From CAIYZT01 sp052387855 (lineage in GTDB: Bacteria > Pseudomonadota > Alphaproteobacteria > Rhodobacterales > Rhodobacteraceae): a stretch of DNA of 31,025 nucleotides. The translations under genes were made by a program, and so were the position numbers. Below the pieces are notes generated by a model. It saw only the letters and a program-made list of their open reading frames with translations. It made no database searches and was not told where the DNA came from. The stretch spans positions 1 through 31,025 of the forward strand of contig JBQTIT010000084.1 of the NCBI GenBank assembly GCA_052387855.1, written 5' to 3'. Positions within the stretch are counted from its first letter, which is position 1; each line of letters opens with the position of its first letter. This document shows, piece after piece, positions 7,798-15,070 of this stretch.

Positions 7798-8574
7798 ATG
7801 GCGAAATCCGAAGGCGGCATTGGCGAGACGATCAAGACGGTATTCTGGGCGCTGGTGATCGCCGGGCTGTTCCGCACGCTGCTGTTTCAGCCGTTCTGGA
7901 TCCCGTCCGGCTCGATGAAGGAAACGCTGCTGGTCGGCGACTATGTGTTCATCAACAAGATGGCCTACGGCTATTCCGCCGTCTCCTGCCCCTTCTCGAT
8001 CTGCCCGATCTCGGGACGTCTGTTCGGCTCTGAGCCCGAGCGCGGCGATGTCGTGGTCTTTCGCCACCCGGCCAACGACAATGACATGGTCAAGCGGCTG
8101 ATCGGCCTGCCGGGCGACACGGTGCAGATGAAGGGCGGGCTGCTCTACATCAACGGCGCCGCCGCGCCGCAGACCGCCGATGGCCAGTTCGCCGAGACCT
8201 TCGAAAAGCAGGGCCCGATGCAGAACCTGCCGCTTTGCCAGAACCCCGTCTCGCTGGGCGAGGTCTGCCTGAACGACCGCGCCATCGAAACGCTGCCGAA
8301 CGGTGTCAGCCATCCGGTGCTGAACGTTTCGGACGACCGGCAGGGCGACGACACCGATCTGGTGACCGTGCCCGAGGGGATGTATTTCTTTGTCGGCGAC
8401 AACCGCGACAATTCGTTGGACAGCCGCTTTGCCCAGACGGCCGGCGGGGTCGGCTTTGTGCCCTATGAAAACCTGATCGGACGGGCCGACCGGATCATCT
8501 TTTCCTCGGCCGGGGCCCGGATCTGGTATTTCTGGACCTGGCGCGGCAGCCGCTTTTTCAAGGCGGTGGATTGA
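7798..8574 (+). CDS. lepB: Signal peptidase I
   Basis: A 258-residue inner-membrane serine protease that removes signal peptides from Sec- and Tat-exported proteins. An N-terminal membrane segment (about 12-32) precedes the catalytic motif PSGSMKETLLVGD with nucleophile S39; the general base is K99 in MVKRLIGLPGD. Box E (GDNRDNSLDSR) follows near the C-terminus. Cysteines near residues 64 and 69, and others in the periplasmic insertion, could form disulfides. The bacterial lepB-rnc-era order is kept as far as rnc: the lepB stop TGA (8572-8574) overlaps the TTG start of rnc. Confidence 0.96.
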   Translation: MAKSEGGIGETIKTVFWALVIAGLFRTLLFQPFWIPSGSMKETLLVGDYVFINKMAYGYSAVSCPFSICPISGRLFGSEPERGDVVVFRHPANDNDMVKRLIGLPGDTVQMKGGLLYINGAAAPQTADGQFAETFEKQGPMQNLPLCQNPVSLGEVCLNDRAIETLPNGVSHPVLNVSDDRQGDDTDLVTVPEGMYFFVGDNRDNSLDSRFAQTAGGVGFVPYENLIGRADRIIFSSAGARIWYFWTWRGSRFFKAVD

Positions 8575-9257
8575 AGCTTTCGGCCGATCTCCTGGCCCTT
8601 CAGGGCCGGATCGGGCACAGCTTTGGCCGGCCCGAACTGCTTTTGCGCGCCGTCACCCATGCCTCGATCTCGTCGGCCACGCGCCCCGACAACCAGCGGC
8701 TTGAGTTTCTGGGCGACCGGGTGCTGGGCCTGGTGATGGCCGAGGCGCTGCTGGCCGCCGACCCCAAGGCGACCGAGGGCCAGCTTGCCCCCCGCTTCAA
8801 CGCGCTGGTGCGCAAGGAAACCTGCGCCGAGATCGCGCGCGAGATCGGGCTGGGCGATGTGCTGAAGCTCGGCCGGTCCGAGATGATGTCGGGCGGGAGG
8901 CGGAAAGAGGCGCTCCTCGGCGATGCGCTTGAAGCGTTGGTCGCCGCCGTCCACACGGATGCCGGCTTTGACGCGGCGCGCAGGCTGATCCTGCGGCTCT
9001 GGAAGGACCGGATCGCGGCCGTGGCCGAGGATGCGCGCGATCCCAAGACCAGCCTTCAGGAATGGGCGCAGGCGCGCGGGCTGGCGCTGCCGGCCTATGC
9101 CGAGACCGGCCGCGACGGGCCGGACCACCAGCCCATGTTCACCGTGACGGTCACGCTCGAAGGCGGCGCCGCCGCCTCGGCCCGCGCCGGATCGAAGCGC
9201 ATCGCCGAACAGGCCGCCGCCCGCGCGCTGCTGGACCGGCTGGAGGGGGAGGGCTAG
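8571..9257 (+). CDS. rnc: Ribonuclease III
   Basis: A 228-residue double-stranded-RNA endonuclease for rRNA and mRNA processing. The RNase III signature is at residues 43-51 (RLEFLGDRV) and the second acidic cluster is in LLGDALEALVAAV. The C-terminal dsRNA-binding domain ends with GSKRIAEQAAARALL. The start is TTG at 8571, overlapping the lepB stop as TTGA; the lepB 3' end supplies an AAGG-type ribosome-binding stretch. This start gives the conserved N-terminus KLSADLLALQGRIGH. The TAG stop lies in the tetranucleotide CTAG, which also supplies the stop of the opposing nuclease gene. Confidence 0.94.
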   Translation: MKLSADLLALQGRIGHSFGRPELLLRAVTHASISSATRPDNQRLEFLGDRVLGLVMAEALLAADPKATEGQLAPRFNALVRKETCAEIAREIGLGDVLKLGRSEMMSGGRRKEALLGDALEALVAAVHTDAGFDAARRLILRLWKDRIAAVAEDARDPKTSLQEWAQARGLALPAYAETGRDGPDHQPMFTVTVTLEGGAAASARAGSKRIAEQAAARALLDRLEGEG

Positions 9258-9811
9258 CCAGACGAAATTGCAGAAGCCGGCATGCGACCTTTCTGGCGAG
9301 CATCGCATCGCCAAAGTTTTCGCCGCAACCCAGGCGCTTCAAGGCTCCGGTACTTTCCGCCGGAATATTTGGCCCAGTCGATCGCCATTCCAAGCTTGAC
9401 CATTTCAGCCGAGAGGTCGCGGCCGTCAGGCAGGAAACAGGTCGCCACGCCGCGCTCATAACTTACATTGCCATCGAAGACCGCCGTGATCTTCATTCCC
9501 TTGCACAGAGTGATCAGGGCCCCCTTCGCACTTTTTCCATAGGGTTGATCCAGTTCGGGCGCGTCAATTCCGCTCAACCGAATGCGCTTTCCTCCGATAT
9601 CGATGGTGTCACCATCTATGACCCAACAAGGTCCGCTCAGGGTCGCGTTTGCCACGACGGCGACACTGACCAGGGTCCTGCGCGTGCCTTTCGATGAAAT
9701 CAGCGTGGTATGCGCTCGGCCTTCCATGTTGCTCGGCCTGGCGTAAACGTAGGTGGCTCTCGGCCGAACCCTGCGGAAAAATATCCGAAAAATCTGGCGG
9801 AAAAGGCCCAT
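9254..9811 (-). CDS. Staphylococcal-nuclease-like (thermonuclease) protein
   Basis: A protein of about 185 residues whose C-terminal 110 residues form an SNase domain. VIDGDTIDIGG is followed by KRIRLSGIDAPELDQPYG, which carries the arginine, aspartate and glutamate equivalent to R35, D40 and E43 of the S. aureus enzyme. YERGVATCFLPDGRDLSAEMV supplies the R87 equivalent. The domain is compact, and the ending (ARQKGRM plus a short tail) is typical of Rhodobacteraceae homologues. The N-terminal 60 residues are basic with a hydrophobic stretch before the domain. I prefer the ATG at 9811; an upstream TTG at 9880 is possible. DNA over 9781-9900 is 58 of 120 G+C against 42 of 60 at 10441-10500. It interrupts the rnc-era order and looks acquired. 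Confidence 0.85.
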   Translation of the reverse strand: MGLFRQIFRIFFRRVRPRATYVYARPSNMEGRAHTTLISSKGTRRTLVSVAVVANATLSGPCWVIDGDTIDIGGKRIRLSGIDAPELDQPYGKSAKGALITLCKGMKITAVFDGNVSYERGVATCFLPDGRDLSAEMVKLGMAIDWAKYSGGKYRSLEAPGLRRKLWRCDARQKGRMPASAISSG

Positions 9812-9945
9812 GGCTCCCCGATTCGAACTGACGCAGAACTCATATGCATCGAACAAAAGCAGAGCGACCGCCAATGTCAAAAGCTAAACTGGTCATTCTG
9901 GTTCAATTCGAATATGCGACCTGCTGATCTCTCGGCGAGGAAAAA

Positions 9946-10863
9946 ATGCAACCACTGACCCGCGCCGGCTTTGTCGCCCTGATCGGCGAGCCGAATGCCG
10001 GCAAGTCCACGCTGCTCAACCGGATGGTGGGGGCCAAGGTCTCGATCGTCACGCACAAGGTGCAGACCACGCGCACCCGCATCCGCGGTGTCTGCATGGA
10101 GGGCGCGGCGCAGATCGTCTTTGTCGATACCCCCGGCATCTTTCGTCCACGCCGCCGGCTTGACCGGTCCATGGTCAAGGCGGCCTGGGGCGGGGCTTCG
10201 GATGCCGACGTGGTGGTGCTGCTGATCGAGGCGACGCGCGGCATCACCGAGGGGGTCGAGGCGATCATCGGGCGCATCGCCGACGAGATGCCCAAGGGCA
10301 AGCCGGTGGCGCTGGCCATCAACAAGATCGACCGCGTCAAGGCCGAAAGCCTTTTGAAACTGGCCGAGGCCTGCAACGCCGCCTTTCCCTTTGCCAAGAC
10401 CTTCATGATCTCGGCCGAGCGTGGCTACGGGGTCAAGGACCTGCGCGAATGGCTGGCCGGCCAGATCCCCGAGGGGCCCTGGTATTACCCCGAGGACCAG
10501 ATCGCCGACCTGCCGATGCGCATGATCGCCGCCGAGATGACCCGCGAAAAGCTGACGCTGCGCCTGCACGAAGAGCTGCCCTATCAGCTCACCGTCGAGA
10601 CCGAGAAGTGGGAAGACAAGCCCGACGGCACCACCCGGATCGACCAGGTGATCTATGTCGCGCGCGAGGGGCACAAGGGGATCCTGTTGGGCGCCAAGGG
10701 CGAGACCATCAAGCAGATCGGCTCTGCCGCGCGGGCCGAGATTTCCGAATTCCTGGGCCGCACGGTGCATCTGTTCCTTCAGGTCAAGGTGCGCCCGAAC
10801 TGGCTGGAGGAATCCGAGCGCTATTCGGAAATGGGGCTGGATTTCAAGGATGGCGATGCCTGA
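9946..10863 (+). CDS. era: GTPase Era
   Basis: A 305-residue ribosome-assembly GTPase that binds the 3' end of 16S rRNA. G1 is GEPNAGKST (14-22), G3 is DTPG (61-64) and G4 is NKID (126-129). The C-terminal KH domain carries GAKGETIKQIG (249-259). GAGGA about 5 nt before the ATG is a good ribosome-binding site. In many proteobacteria era directly follows rnc; here a minus-strand nuclease gene lies between, so era needs its own promoter or long read-through. I could not pick a convincing promoter in 9812-9945, which is AT-richer than its surroundings. Confidence 0.96.
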   Translation: MQPLTRAGFVALIGEPNAGKSTLLNRMVGAKVSIVTHKVQTTRTRIRGVCMEGAAQIVFVDTPGIFRPRRRLDRSMVKAAWGGASDADVVVLLIEATRGITEGVEAIIGRIADEMPKGKPVALAINKIDRVKAESLLKLAEACNAAFPFAKTFMISAERGYGVKDLREWLAGQIPEGPWYYPEDQIADLPMRMIAAEMTREKLTLRLHEELPYQLTVETEKWEDKPDGTTRIDQVIYVAREGHKGILLGAKGETIKQIGSAARAEISEFLGRTVHLFLQVKVRPNWLEESERYSEMGLDFKDGDA

Positions 10864-10887
10864 TCCCCGGCGCGCCGGAACCGCGTG

Positions 10888-11226
10888 ATGGGCGCCCGGC
10901 TTGCATCAGGCCTCTGGGTTTCGGCCTATCTGGCGCGGCTGCGCCTGGCCGGCATCCCGGCCTATCTGACCGCGCGGGGCGATCAGACGGCCGGTGCGGT
11001 TCTGGTCAAGATCGCCACGCTTGACGGACGCGCCCGCGCCTTTCACCGCAGTTTTGATCTGGCCAGCGACACCCGCATCTGGGTCGTGCTTGCCGAAGGG
11101 GCCGAGGCCGAGGTCGATGCGGTCCTGGCCCGGCAAAGGGCGCGCGACCCCGACCTGTGGCTGATCGAGGTCGAGGACCGCCAGGGGCGCAGCCTTTTGG
11201 ACGAGGACGGGCTCAGCGGCGGCTGA
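10888..11226 (+). CDS. DUF1491 family protein
   Basis: A 112-residue protein of unknown function. The opening GLWVSAYLARLRLAGIPAYL is followed by GAVLVKI, and ends with a WLIEVEDRQGRSLL segment; both are characteristic of DUF1491, a small family found mostly in alphaproteobacteria. It lies 24 bp after era, as is common in Rhodobacterales, and is probably co-transcribed. I start at the ATG at 10888 rather than the GTG one codon earlier. Its 3' end overlaps the convergent Pr6Pr gene by 14 bp. No catalytic motif is recognisable. Confidence 0.85.
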   Translation: MGARLASGLWVSAYLARLRLAGIPAYLTARGDQTAGAVLVKIATLDGRARAFHRSFDLASDTRIWVVLAEGAEAEVDAVLARQRARDPDLWLIEVEDRQGRSLLDEDGLSGG

Positions 11227-11803
11227 TCCGCCCCGCCAGCACCATCAGCGCCCCAAAGACGGCAAAGACCGCCACCAGCCCGACGATGTTGCGCGCGACG
11301 ATGGCGACGCCAAAGCGCGGGATGTCGAGAAAGAAATAGGGGTAATTGCCGTCAAACTCGGCCCGCACGAGGATATAGAGGCAATAGGCCAGCGGCCAGG
11401 CCAACCAGTACGGCAGGTCCGAAAAACGAGCGGACTTTTGCGCAAAGGCCAGCCACCAGCCCAGCGCCGCCACCGGCACGATGGCGTGAAACAGCGCGTC
11501 CGGCCACCAGTCAAGCCCGACCAGCGGCTCGGGCGGGGCCAGCAGGATCTGGTAGATGATGCCCACCATGGTGATGTTCAGCGCCGCCGTGGCGTGCCAG
11601 TGCGGCCCCGCCGGCCGCTCTGCCGCCTCGCGCAGCATCACGACGGCGACAAGGCCGTTGGTCAGGATGGTGAAATAGCGCAGCATGTCCCAGGCGCGCG
11701 TGCCCCAGGGCTCCAGCCCCGGCGTGTCACCGTTCAGCCAGAACTGCATGGCCAGTGCGATCACCGCCGCTGCGCCGATTGCGAATGCGCTTAGTCGTCT
11801 CAT
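11213..11803 (-). CDS. Pr6Pr family membrane protein
   Basis: A 196-residue polytopic membrane protein with about six hydrophobic segments. It contains the family pattern FTILTNGLVAV, a WWPDALFHAIVPV segment (conserved His in the membrane) and YPYFFLDIPRFG near the last helix. The Pr6Pr group is found in many bacteria without a defined function. The ATG at 11803 is preceded by a strong GGGAGGA ribosome-binding site. It converges on DUF1491 with a 14-bp overlap and is divergent from recO, so it is transcribed separately from its neighbours. Confidence 0.82.
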   Translation of the reverse strand: MRRLSAFAIGAAAVIALAMQFWLNGDTPGLEPWGTRAWDMLRYFTILTNGLVAVVMLREAAERPAGPHWHATAALNITMVGIIYQILLAPPEPLVGLDWWPDALFHAIVPVAALGWWLAFAQKSARFSDLPYWLAWPLAYCLYILVRAEFDGNYPYFFLDIPRFGVAIVARNIVGLVAVFAVFGALMVLAGRISRR

Positions 11804-11900
11804 CAGGTCCTCCCGTTTCCTTGCAGCGAGAAGACACACAAGGCGCCCGCGCGGCAACAGTTACCTTGCGCCGCTTTTGCGCCGGGGGGATAGTCGGCGC

Positions 11901-12647
11901 ATGGATTGGCAGGATCAGGGCCTTTTGATCTCGGTTCGCCCGCATGGCGAGACCTCGGCGATCGTCGAGGCCTTTACCGCGCAGCATGGCCGGCATCTGG
12001 GGGTGGTGCGCGGCGGGGCGGGGCGCCGGGCCGCGGCCATGCTGCAACCGGGCGCGCAGGTGAGCCTGGACTGGCGCGCGCGGCTTGAGGATCACCTTGG
12101 CACCTTTCGGGTGGAGCCGGTCCACTCGCGCGCGGGGCTGATGGCCGACCGCGCCGCCCTGTCCGCGCTGAACGCCGTCTGCGCACTCTTGCACCTTTCC
12201 TTGCCCGAGCGCGAGCCGCATGCCCCGCTCTACGCCGCCACGCTGGCCTTTCTGGCCCGGCTTGAGACGGCAGGGTCCGGCTGGGCCGGCGCCTATTGCC
12301 GCTGGGAAATCGCCCTTTTGGAGGAACTCGGCTACGGGCTTGACCTGACCGCCTGCGCCGTGACCGGAACGGCCGAGGATCTGGCCTATGTCAGCCCGCG
12401 CACCGGCCGGGCCGTGTCGCGCGCCGGGGCGGGGGGCTATGCCGCCCGGCTCTTGCCGCTGCCTGCGTTCCTGCGCGCCGGGGCCGCCGCGCCCCCCGAT
12501 GCCGGCGCCTTGGCCGATGCCTTTCGTCTGACCGGCCACTTCCTGAACCGCGGGCTGGAACCGATCCTGCAAGGCCGCCCCCTGCCCGAGGCGCGGGCGC
12601 GGCTGGCGCAGGTGCTGGCGCAGGATATTTCGCCGCCGCCCCCTTGA
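11901..12647 (+). CDS. recO: DNA repair protein RecO
   Basis: A 248-residue recombination mediator of the RecF pathway that anneals SSB-coated single strands and helps load RecA. The N-terminal OB-fold begins with DWQDQGLLISVRPHGETSAIVEAFT and the glycine-rich HGRHLGVVRGG segment. The helical C-terminal part contains the YCRWEIALLEELGYGLDL motif typical of RecO. The alphaproteobacterial form lacks the zinc cysteines of other RecO proteins: here only scattered single cysteines are seen. ATG at 11901 follows a GGGGGGA run. In relatives it lies in the rnc-era cluster; here the minus-strand Pr6Pr gene precedes it. Confidence 0.92.
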   Translation: MDWQDQGLLISVRPHGETSAIVEAFTAQHGRHLGVVRGGAGRRAAAMLQPGAQVSLDWRARLEDHLGTFRVEPVHSRAGLMADRAALSALNAVCALLHLSLPEREPHAPLYAATLAFLARLETAGSGWAGAYCRWEIALLEELGYGLDLTACAVTGTAEDLAYVSPRTGRAVSRAGAGGYAARLLPLPAFLRAGAAAPPDAGALADAFRLTGHFLNRGLEPILQGRPLPEARARLAQVLAQDISPPPP

Positions 12648-12701
12648 TCTGCCCGGCGCCCGGCCCATCTGAGCTTGGCAGGCCGGGCCCCTCTGGCGGC
12701 A

Positions 12702-12754
12702 TGTTCAGTTCATGAACAGCCGTGATGTCGGACTGCACCCGAGCGTGCTCGGGT
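12702..12754. promoter_or_regulatory. Two palindromes in the terC leader region
   Basis: TGTTCA (12702-12707) and TGAACA (12713-12718) form a 6-5-6 dyad with an embedded GTTCATGAAC palindrome. Further on, ACCCGAGC (12737-12744) and GCTCGGGT (12747-12754) form an 8-2-8 dyad. Both lie in the 162-bp gap between recO and the TerC gene, 56-108 bp before its ATG. They are plausible operator sites or leader hairpins. The first half of the gap (12648-12700) is G+C-rich with a CCCGGCC/GGCCGGG hairpin that may help to end the recO transcript. Confidence 0.4.
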
Positions 12755-12809
12755 CGGCCCGGATCCATCCTGCCGTCCCCTGCGCGCACCCGTAAAACAG
12801 GAGGCCGCA

Positions 12810-13787
12810 ATGGATTTTCTCGTCACCCTCTTTCTTGGCACGCCCATCTGGATGTGGTTCGCCTTCATCGGTCTGGTTCTGGCGCTTCTGGTGCTGGACC
12901 TTGGACTTCTGAACGCCGGCACCCGCGAGATCGGCGTGGCGCAAAGCCTGCGTCTGTCGGCCCTTTACATCACCCTTGGCGTCGCATTCGGGGGCTTTGT
13001 CTGGTGGCAGGCCGGCTTTGCCCCGGCCGCCGACTACCTGACCGCCTTTGTGGTCGAAAAGACGCTGGCGCTGGACAATGTCTTTGTCATCGCGCTGATC
13101 TTTTCCACCCTCGCCATTCCCCGCCACCTGCAACACCGGGTGCTGTTCTGGGGCATTCTGGGGGTGATCGTTCTGCGCGGCATCATGATCGGCCTTGGCG
13201 CCACGCTGGTGGCCGAATACGGCTGGATCCTTTACATCTTTGCGGTCTTTCTGATCCTGACCGGCGTCAAGATGCTGTTTGCCAGCGAGCATTCGGACAA
13301 GGACATCGCTGAAAACCGGGTATTGCGATTCCTGCGGGGACGGATGCGCGTCACCGAGGATCTGGCGGGTTCGGCCTTTTTCGTGACCCGCCCCGACAGT
13401 GCGACCGGCAAGCTTGTCCGCTTTGCGACGCCGCTCTTTCTGGCGCTGGTGATGATCGAGATCGCCGATCTGGTCTTTGCGGTCGATTCGGTGCCGGCGG
13501 TCTTTGCCATCACCACCGACCCCTTCATCGTCTATACCTCGAACATCTTTGCCATCCTCGGGCTGCGGGCGCTGTACTTTGCGCTGGCCGCGATCCTGCA
13601 CCGCTTTGCCTATCTGAAATACGCGCTGTCGGTCCTGTTGATCTTCATCGGGTCAAAGATCTTTGTCGCCGACTGGATGGGGCTGGAAAAGTTTCCCGCC
13701 GCATGGAGCCTTGGGGTCACCTTTGCGATTCTCTCGGCGGGGGTGCTTGTCTCGCTCTGGAAGACGCGCGTGCTGCGGGCGGTGTAG
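12810..13787 (+). CDS. TerC family integral membrane protein (Alx-like)
   Basis: A 325-residue protein with about eight or nine membrane helices. It carries the two TerC-family acidic motifs: EKTLALDN (83-90) in one helix and IADLVFAVDSVPA (218-230) in another. These aspartates and glutamates are thought to serve metal transport; family members such as E. coli Alx are linked to manganese export and pH stress. An AGGAGG ribosome-binding site precedes the ATG. Without other tellurite-resistance genes nearby, a manganese or metal-homeostasis role is more likely than tellurite resistance (inference). I see no yybP-ykoY type riboswitch in the leader. Confidence 0.9.
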   Translation: MDFLVTLFLGTPIWMWFAFIGLVLALLVLDLGLLNAGTREIGVAQSLRLSALYITLGVAFGGFVWWQAGFAPAADYLTAFVVEKTLALDNVFVIALIFSTLAIPRHLQHRVLFWGILGVIVLRGIMIGLGATLVAEYGWILYIFAVFLILTGVKMLFASEHSDKDIAENRVLRFLRGRMRVTEDLAGSAFFVTRPDSATGKLVRFATPLFLALVMIEIADLVFAVDSVPAVFAITTDPFIVYTSNIFAILGLRALYFALAAILHRFAYLKYALSVLLIFIGSKIFVADWMGLEKFPAAWSLGVTFAILSAGVLVSLWKTRVLRAV

Positions 13788-13794
13788 GGCCACG

Positions 13795-13856
13795 GCGCGA
13801 AATCGGCTTGCAAGTCTGCGGGGAAAGTCCGCAGACTTGCCCGAACCGATCCGCGC
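13795..13856. repeat. Long multi-segment hairpin between terC and the bicupin gene
   Basis: The core is a perfect 12-bp stem, GCAAGTCTGCGG (13810-13821) with CCGCAGACTTGC (13829-13840), and a 7-nt loop. It extends outward with ATCGG (13802-13806) paired to CCGAT (13846-13850), and GCGCG (13795-13799) to CGCGC (13852-13856). No U-run follows, and GGGGA for the next gene begins at once. It could be an attenuating, processing or mRNA-stabilising structure in the leader of the downstream gene. Confidence 0.6.
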
Positions 13857-13871
13857 AGTGGGGAAAAGATC

Positions 13872-14960
13872 ATGCCCGCCGACATCCTTGCCGAAGTCCT
13901 CTTGCCCACGAGTGAGTTGCGGCGCGATCTGCCCTTTTACACCGGCACCCTTGGGATGCGGCTGGAGAACATCTATCCGGCCGACAACCCCTCGGTCGCC
14001 AGCCTGTCGGGGCACGGGCTGCGCATCCGCATCGAAAAGGGCGCGCCGGTCGCGCCGGGCCGGATCCGGATCCTGACCGACGATTCCGCGCGCTTTCCCG
14101 GCGGGCCGGTCATGACCGCGCCGAACGGCACCGAGATCGAGATTGCGCCCCTGACCCCGCCGCTGGTGCAGCCGCCGACGCAGCACGAGTTTGGCGTGCG
14201 GCGTCTGCGCGATTCCGCGCCCTGGGTGATCGGGCGCGCGGGGATGCATTACCGCGACCTGATCCCCTCGCGGCTGGGCGGGGCGATGATCGCCAGCCAC
14301 ATCCGCATTCCCGACGGCGGGCCGGTGCCGGACATGGTGCATTACCACACCGTCGGCTTTCAGCTCATCTTTTGCTACCGGGGCTGGGTCGATGTGCTTT
14401 ACGAGGATCAGGGCGGCATGATCCGGCTTGAGGCCGGCGATTGCGTGATCCAGCCGCCCGGCATCCGGCACCGGGTCTGCGAGGCTTCGGCGGCCATCGA
14501 GGTGATCGAGCTGGGCGTTCCGGCCGAGCATGTGACCACCATCGACCATTCCATGACCCTGCCGAACGGCCGGGGCGATCCGGCGCGGGAATGGGATGGC
14601 CAGCGTTTTGTGCACCATGTGAAAAAGGACGCGGTCTGGCAGCCGTTCCGCATCCCGGGCTTTACCTGCCGCGACACCGGCATCGCCGCCGGCACCAGGG
14701 GGGTGGCGAATATCCAGGTCGTGCGCCGGGACGGCACGGCGCAGCCCCCCGCCAGCCGCCACGACAGCGACATCCATTTCACCTTTGTGATGGAAGGCTC
14801 GATGCTGCTTGAGGCCGAGGGGCAAGAGCCGCGCGAGCTTTCGCCCGGCGATGCCTTTGTGCTGCCGCCGGGGATGCTGGCGCGCTATGCCGATTGCTCG
14901 CCCGATCTGGAACTGCTGGAGGCGAGCCTGCCGGGGGATTTCACCACGATGTTCGGATAG
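13872..14960 (+). CDS. VOC-like plus double-cupin protein
   Basis: A 362-residue three-part protein. Residues 5-55 resemble the first half of a glyoxalase/VOC module (a LPTSELRRDLPFYTGTLGM opening). Residues 135-215 form a first cupin with H157-Y-H159, Q164 in place of the usual glutamate, and H200 in GDCVIQPPGIRH. Residues 280-355 form a second cupin with H297 and H302, and GDAFVLPPGM. Bicupins bind metal and include dioxygenases, isomerases and sugar-binding regulators. Substrate cannot be inferred. It is downstream of terC but separated by a strong hairpin, so it may be expressed independently. Confidence 0.78.
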   Translation: MPADILAEVLLPTSELRRDLPFYTGTLGMRLENIYPADNPSVASLSGHGLRIRIEKGAPVAPGRIRILTDDSARFPGGPVMTAPNGTEIEIAPLTPPLVQPPTQHEFGVRRLRDSAPWVIGRAGMHYRDLIPSRLGGAMIASHIRIPDGGPVPDMVHYHTVGFQLIFCYRGWVDVLYEDQGGMIRLEAGDCVIQPPGIRHRVCEASAAIEVIELGVPAEHVTTIDHSMTLPNGRGDPAREWDGQRFVHHVKKDAVWQPFRIPGFTCRDTGIAAGTRGVANIQVVRRDGTAQPPASRHDSDIHFTFVMEGSMLLEAEGQEPRELSPGDAFVLPPGMLARYADCSPDLELLEASLPGDFTTMFG

Positions 14961-15070
14961 GGGGTCTTTTCGGGCCGATCAGGAAAGGCTCTGGGAAAGC
15001 CTTTCCCGGCCCGTTGCCCGTTAGCCGGCAGGCGTCGGGCAAGGGGAGTGCCGCGGTCCGTCCGCCTGGG

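Noticed and set aside
9800..9840. A TTCGAAT-type T-loop lookalike on the minus strand near the nuclease N-terminus, suggesting a tRNA fragment or att site
   Set aside because: The flanking bases do not form a T stem (GTCAG against CGGGG), and no integrase gene is present.
1723..9914. Similar AT-rich GGTTCAA-type motifs at 1723-1737 and 9900-9914
   Set aside because: Only the first seven bases agree and the palindromic parts differ, so no common site can be claimed.
12648..12809. A yybP-ykoY manganese riboswitch in front of the TerC gene
   Set aside because: The conserved GGGGAGUAG-type segment and its partner motif are not visible. Only simple dyads are seen.
12810..13787. A tellurite-resistance operon around the TerC gene
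   Set aside because: No terA, terB, terD, terE or terZ homologue is present in the window. An isolated TerC-family protein is better read as a metal transporter candidate.
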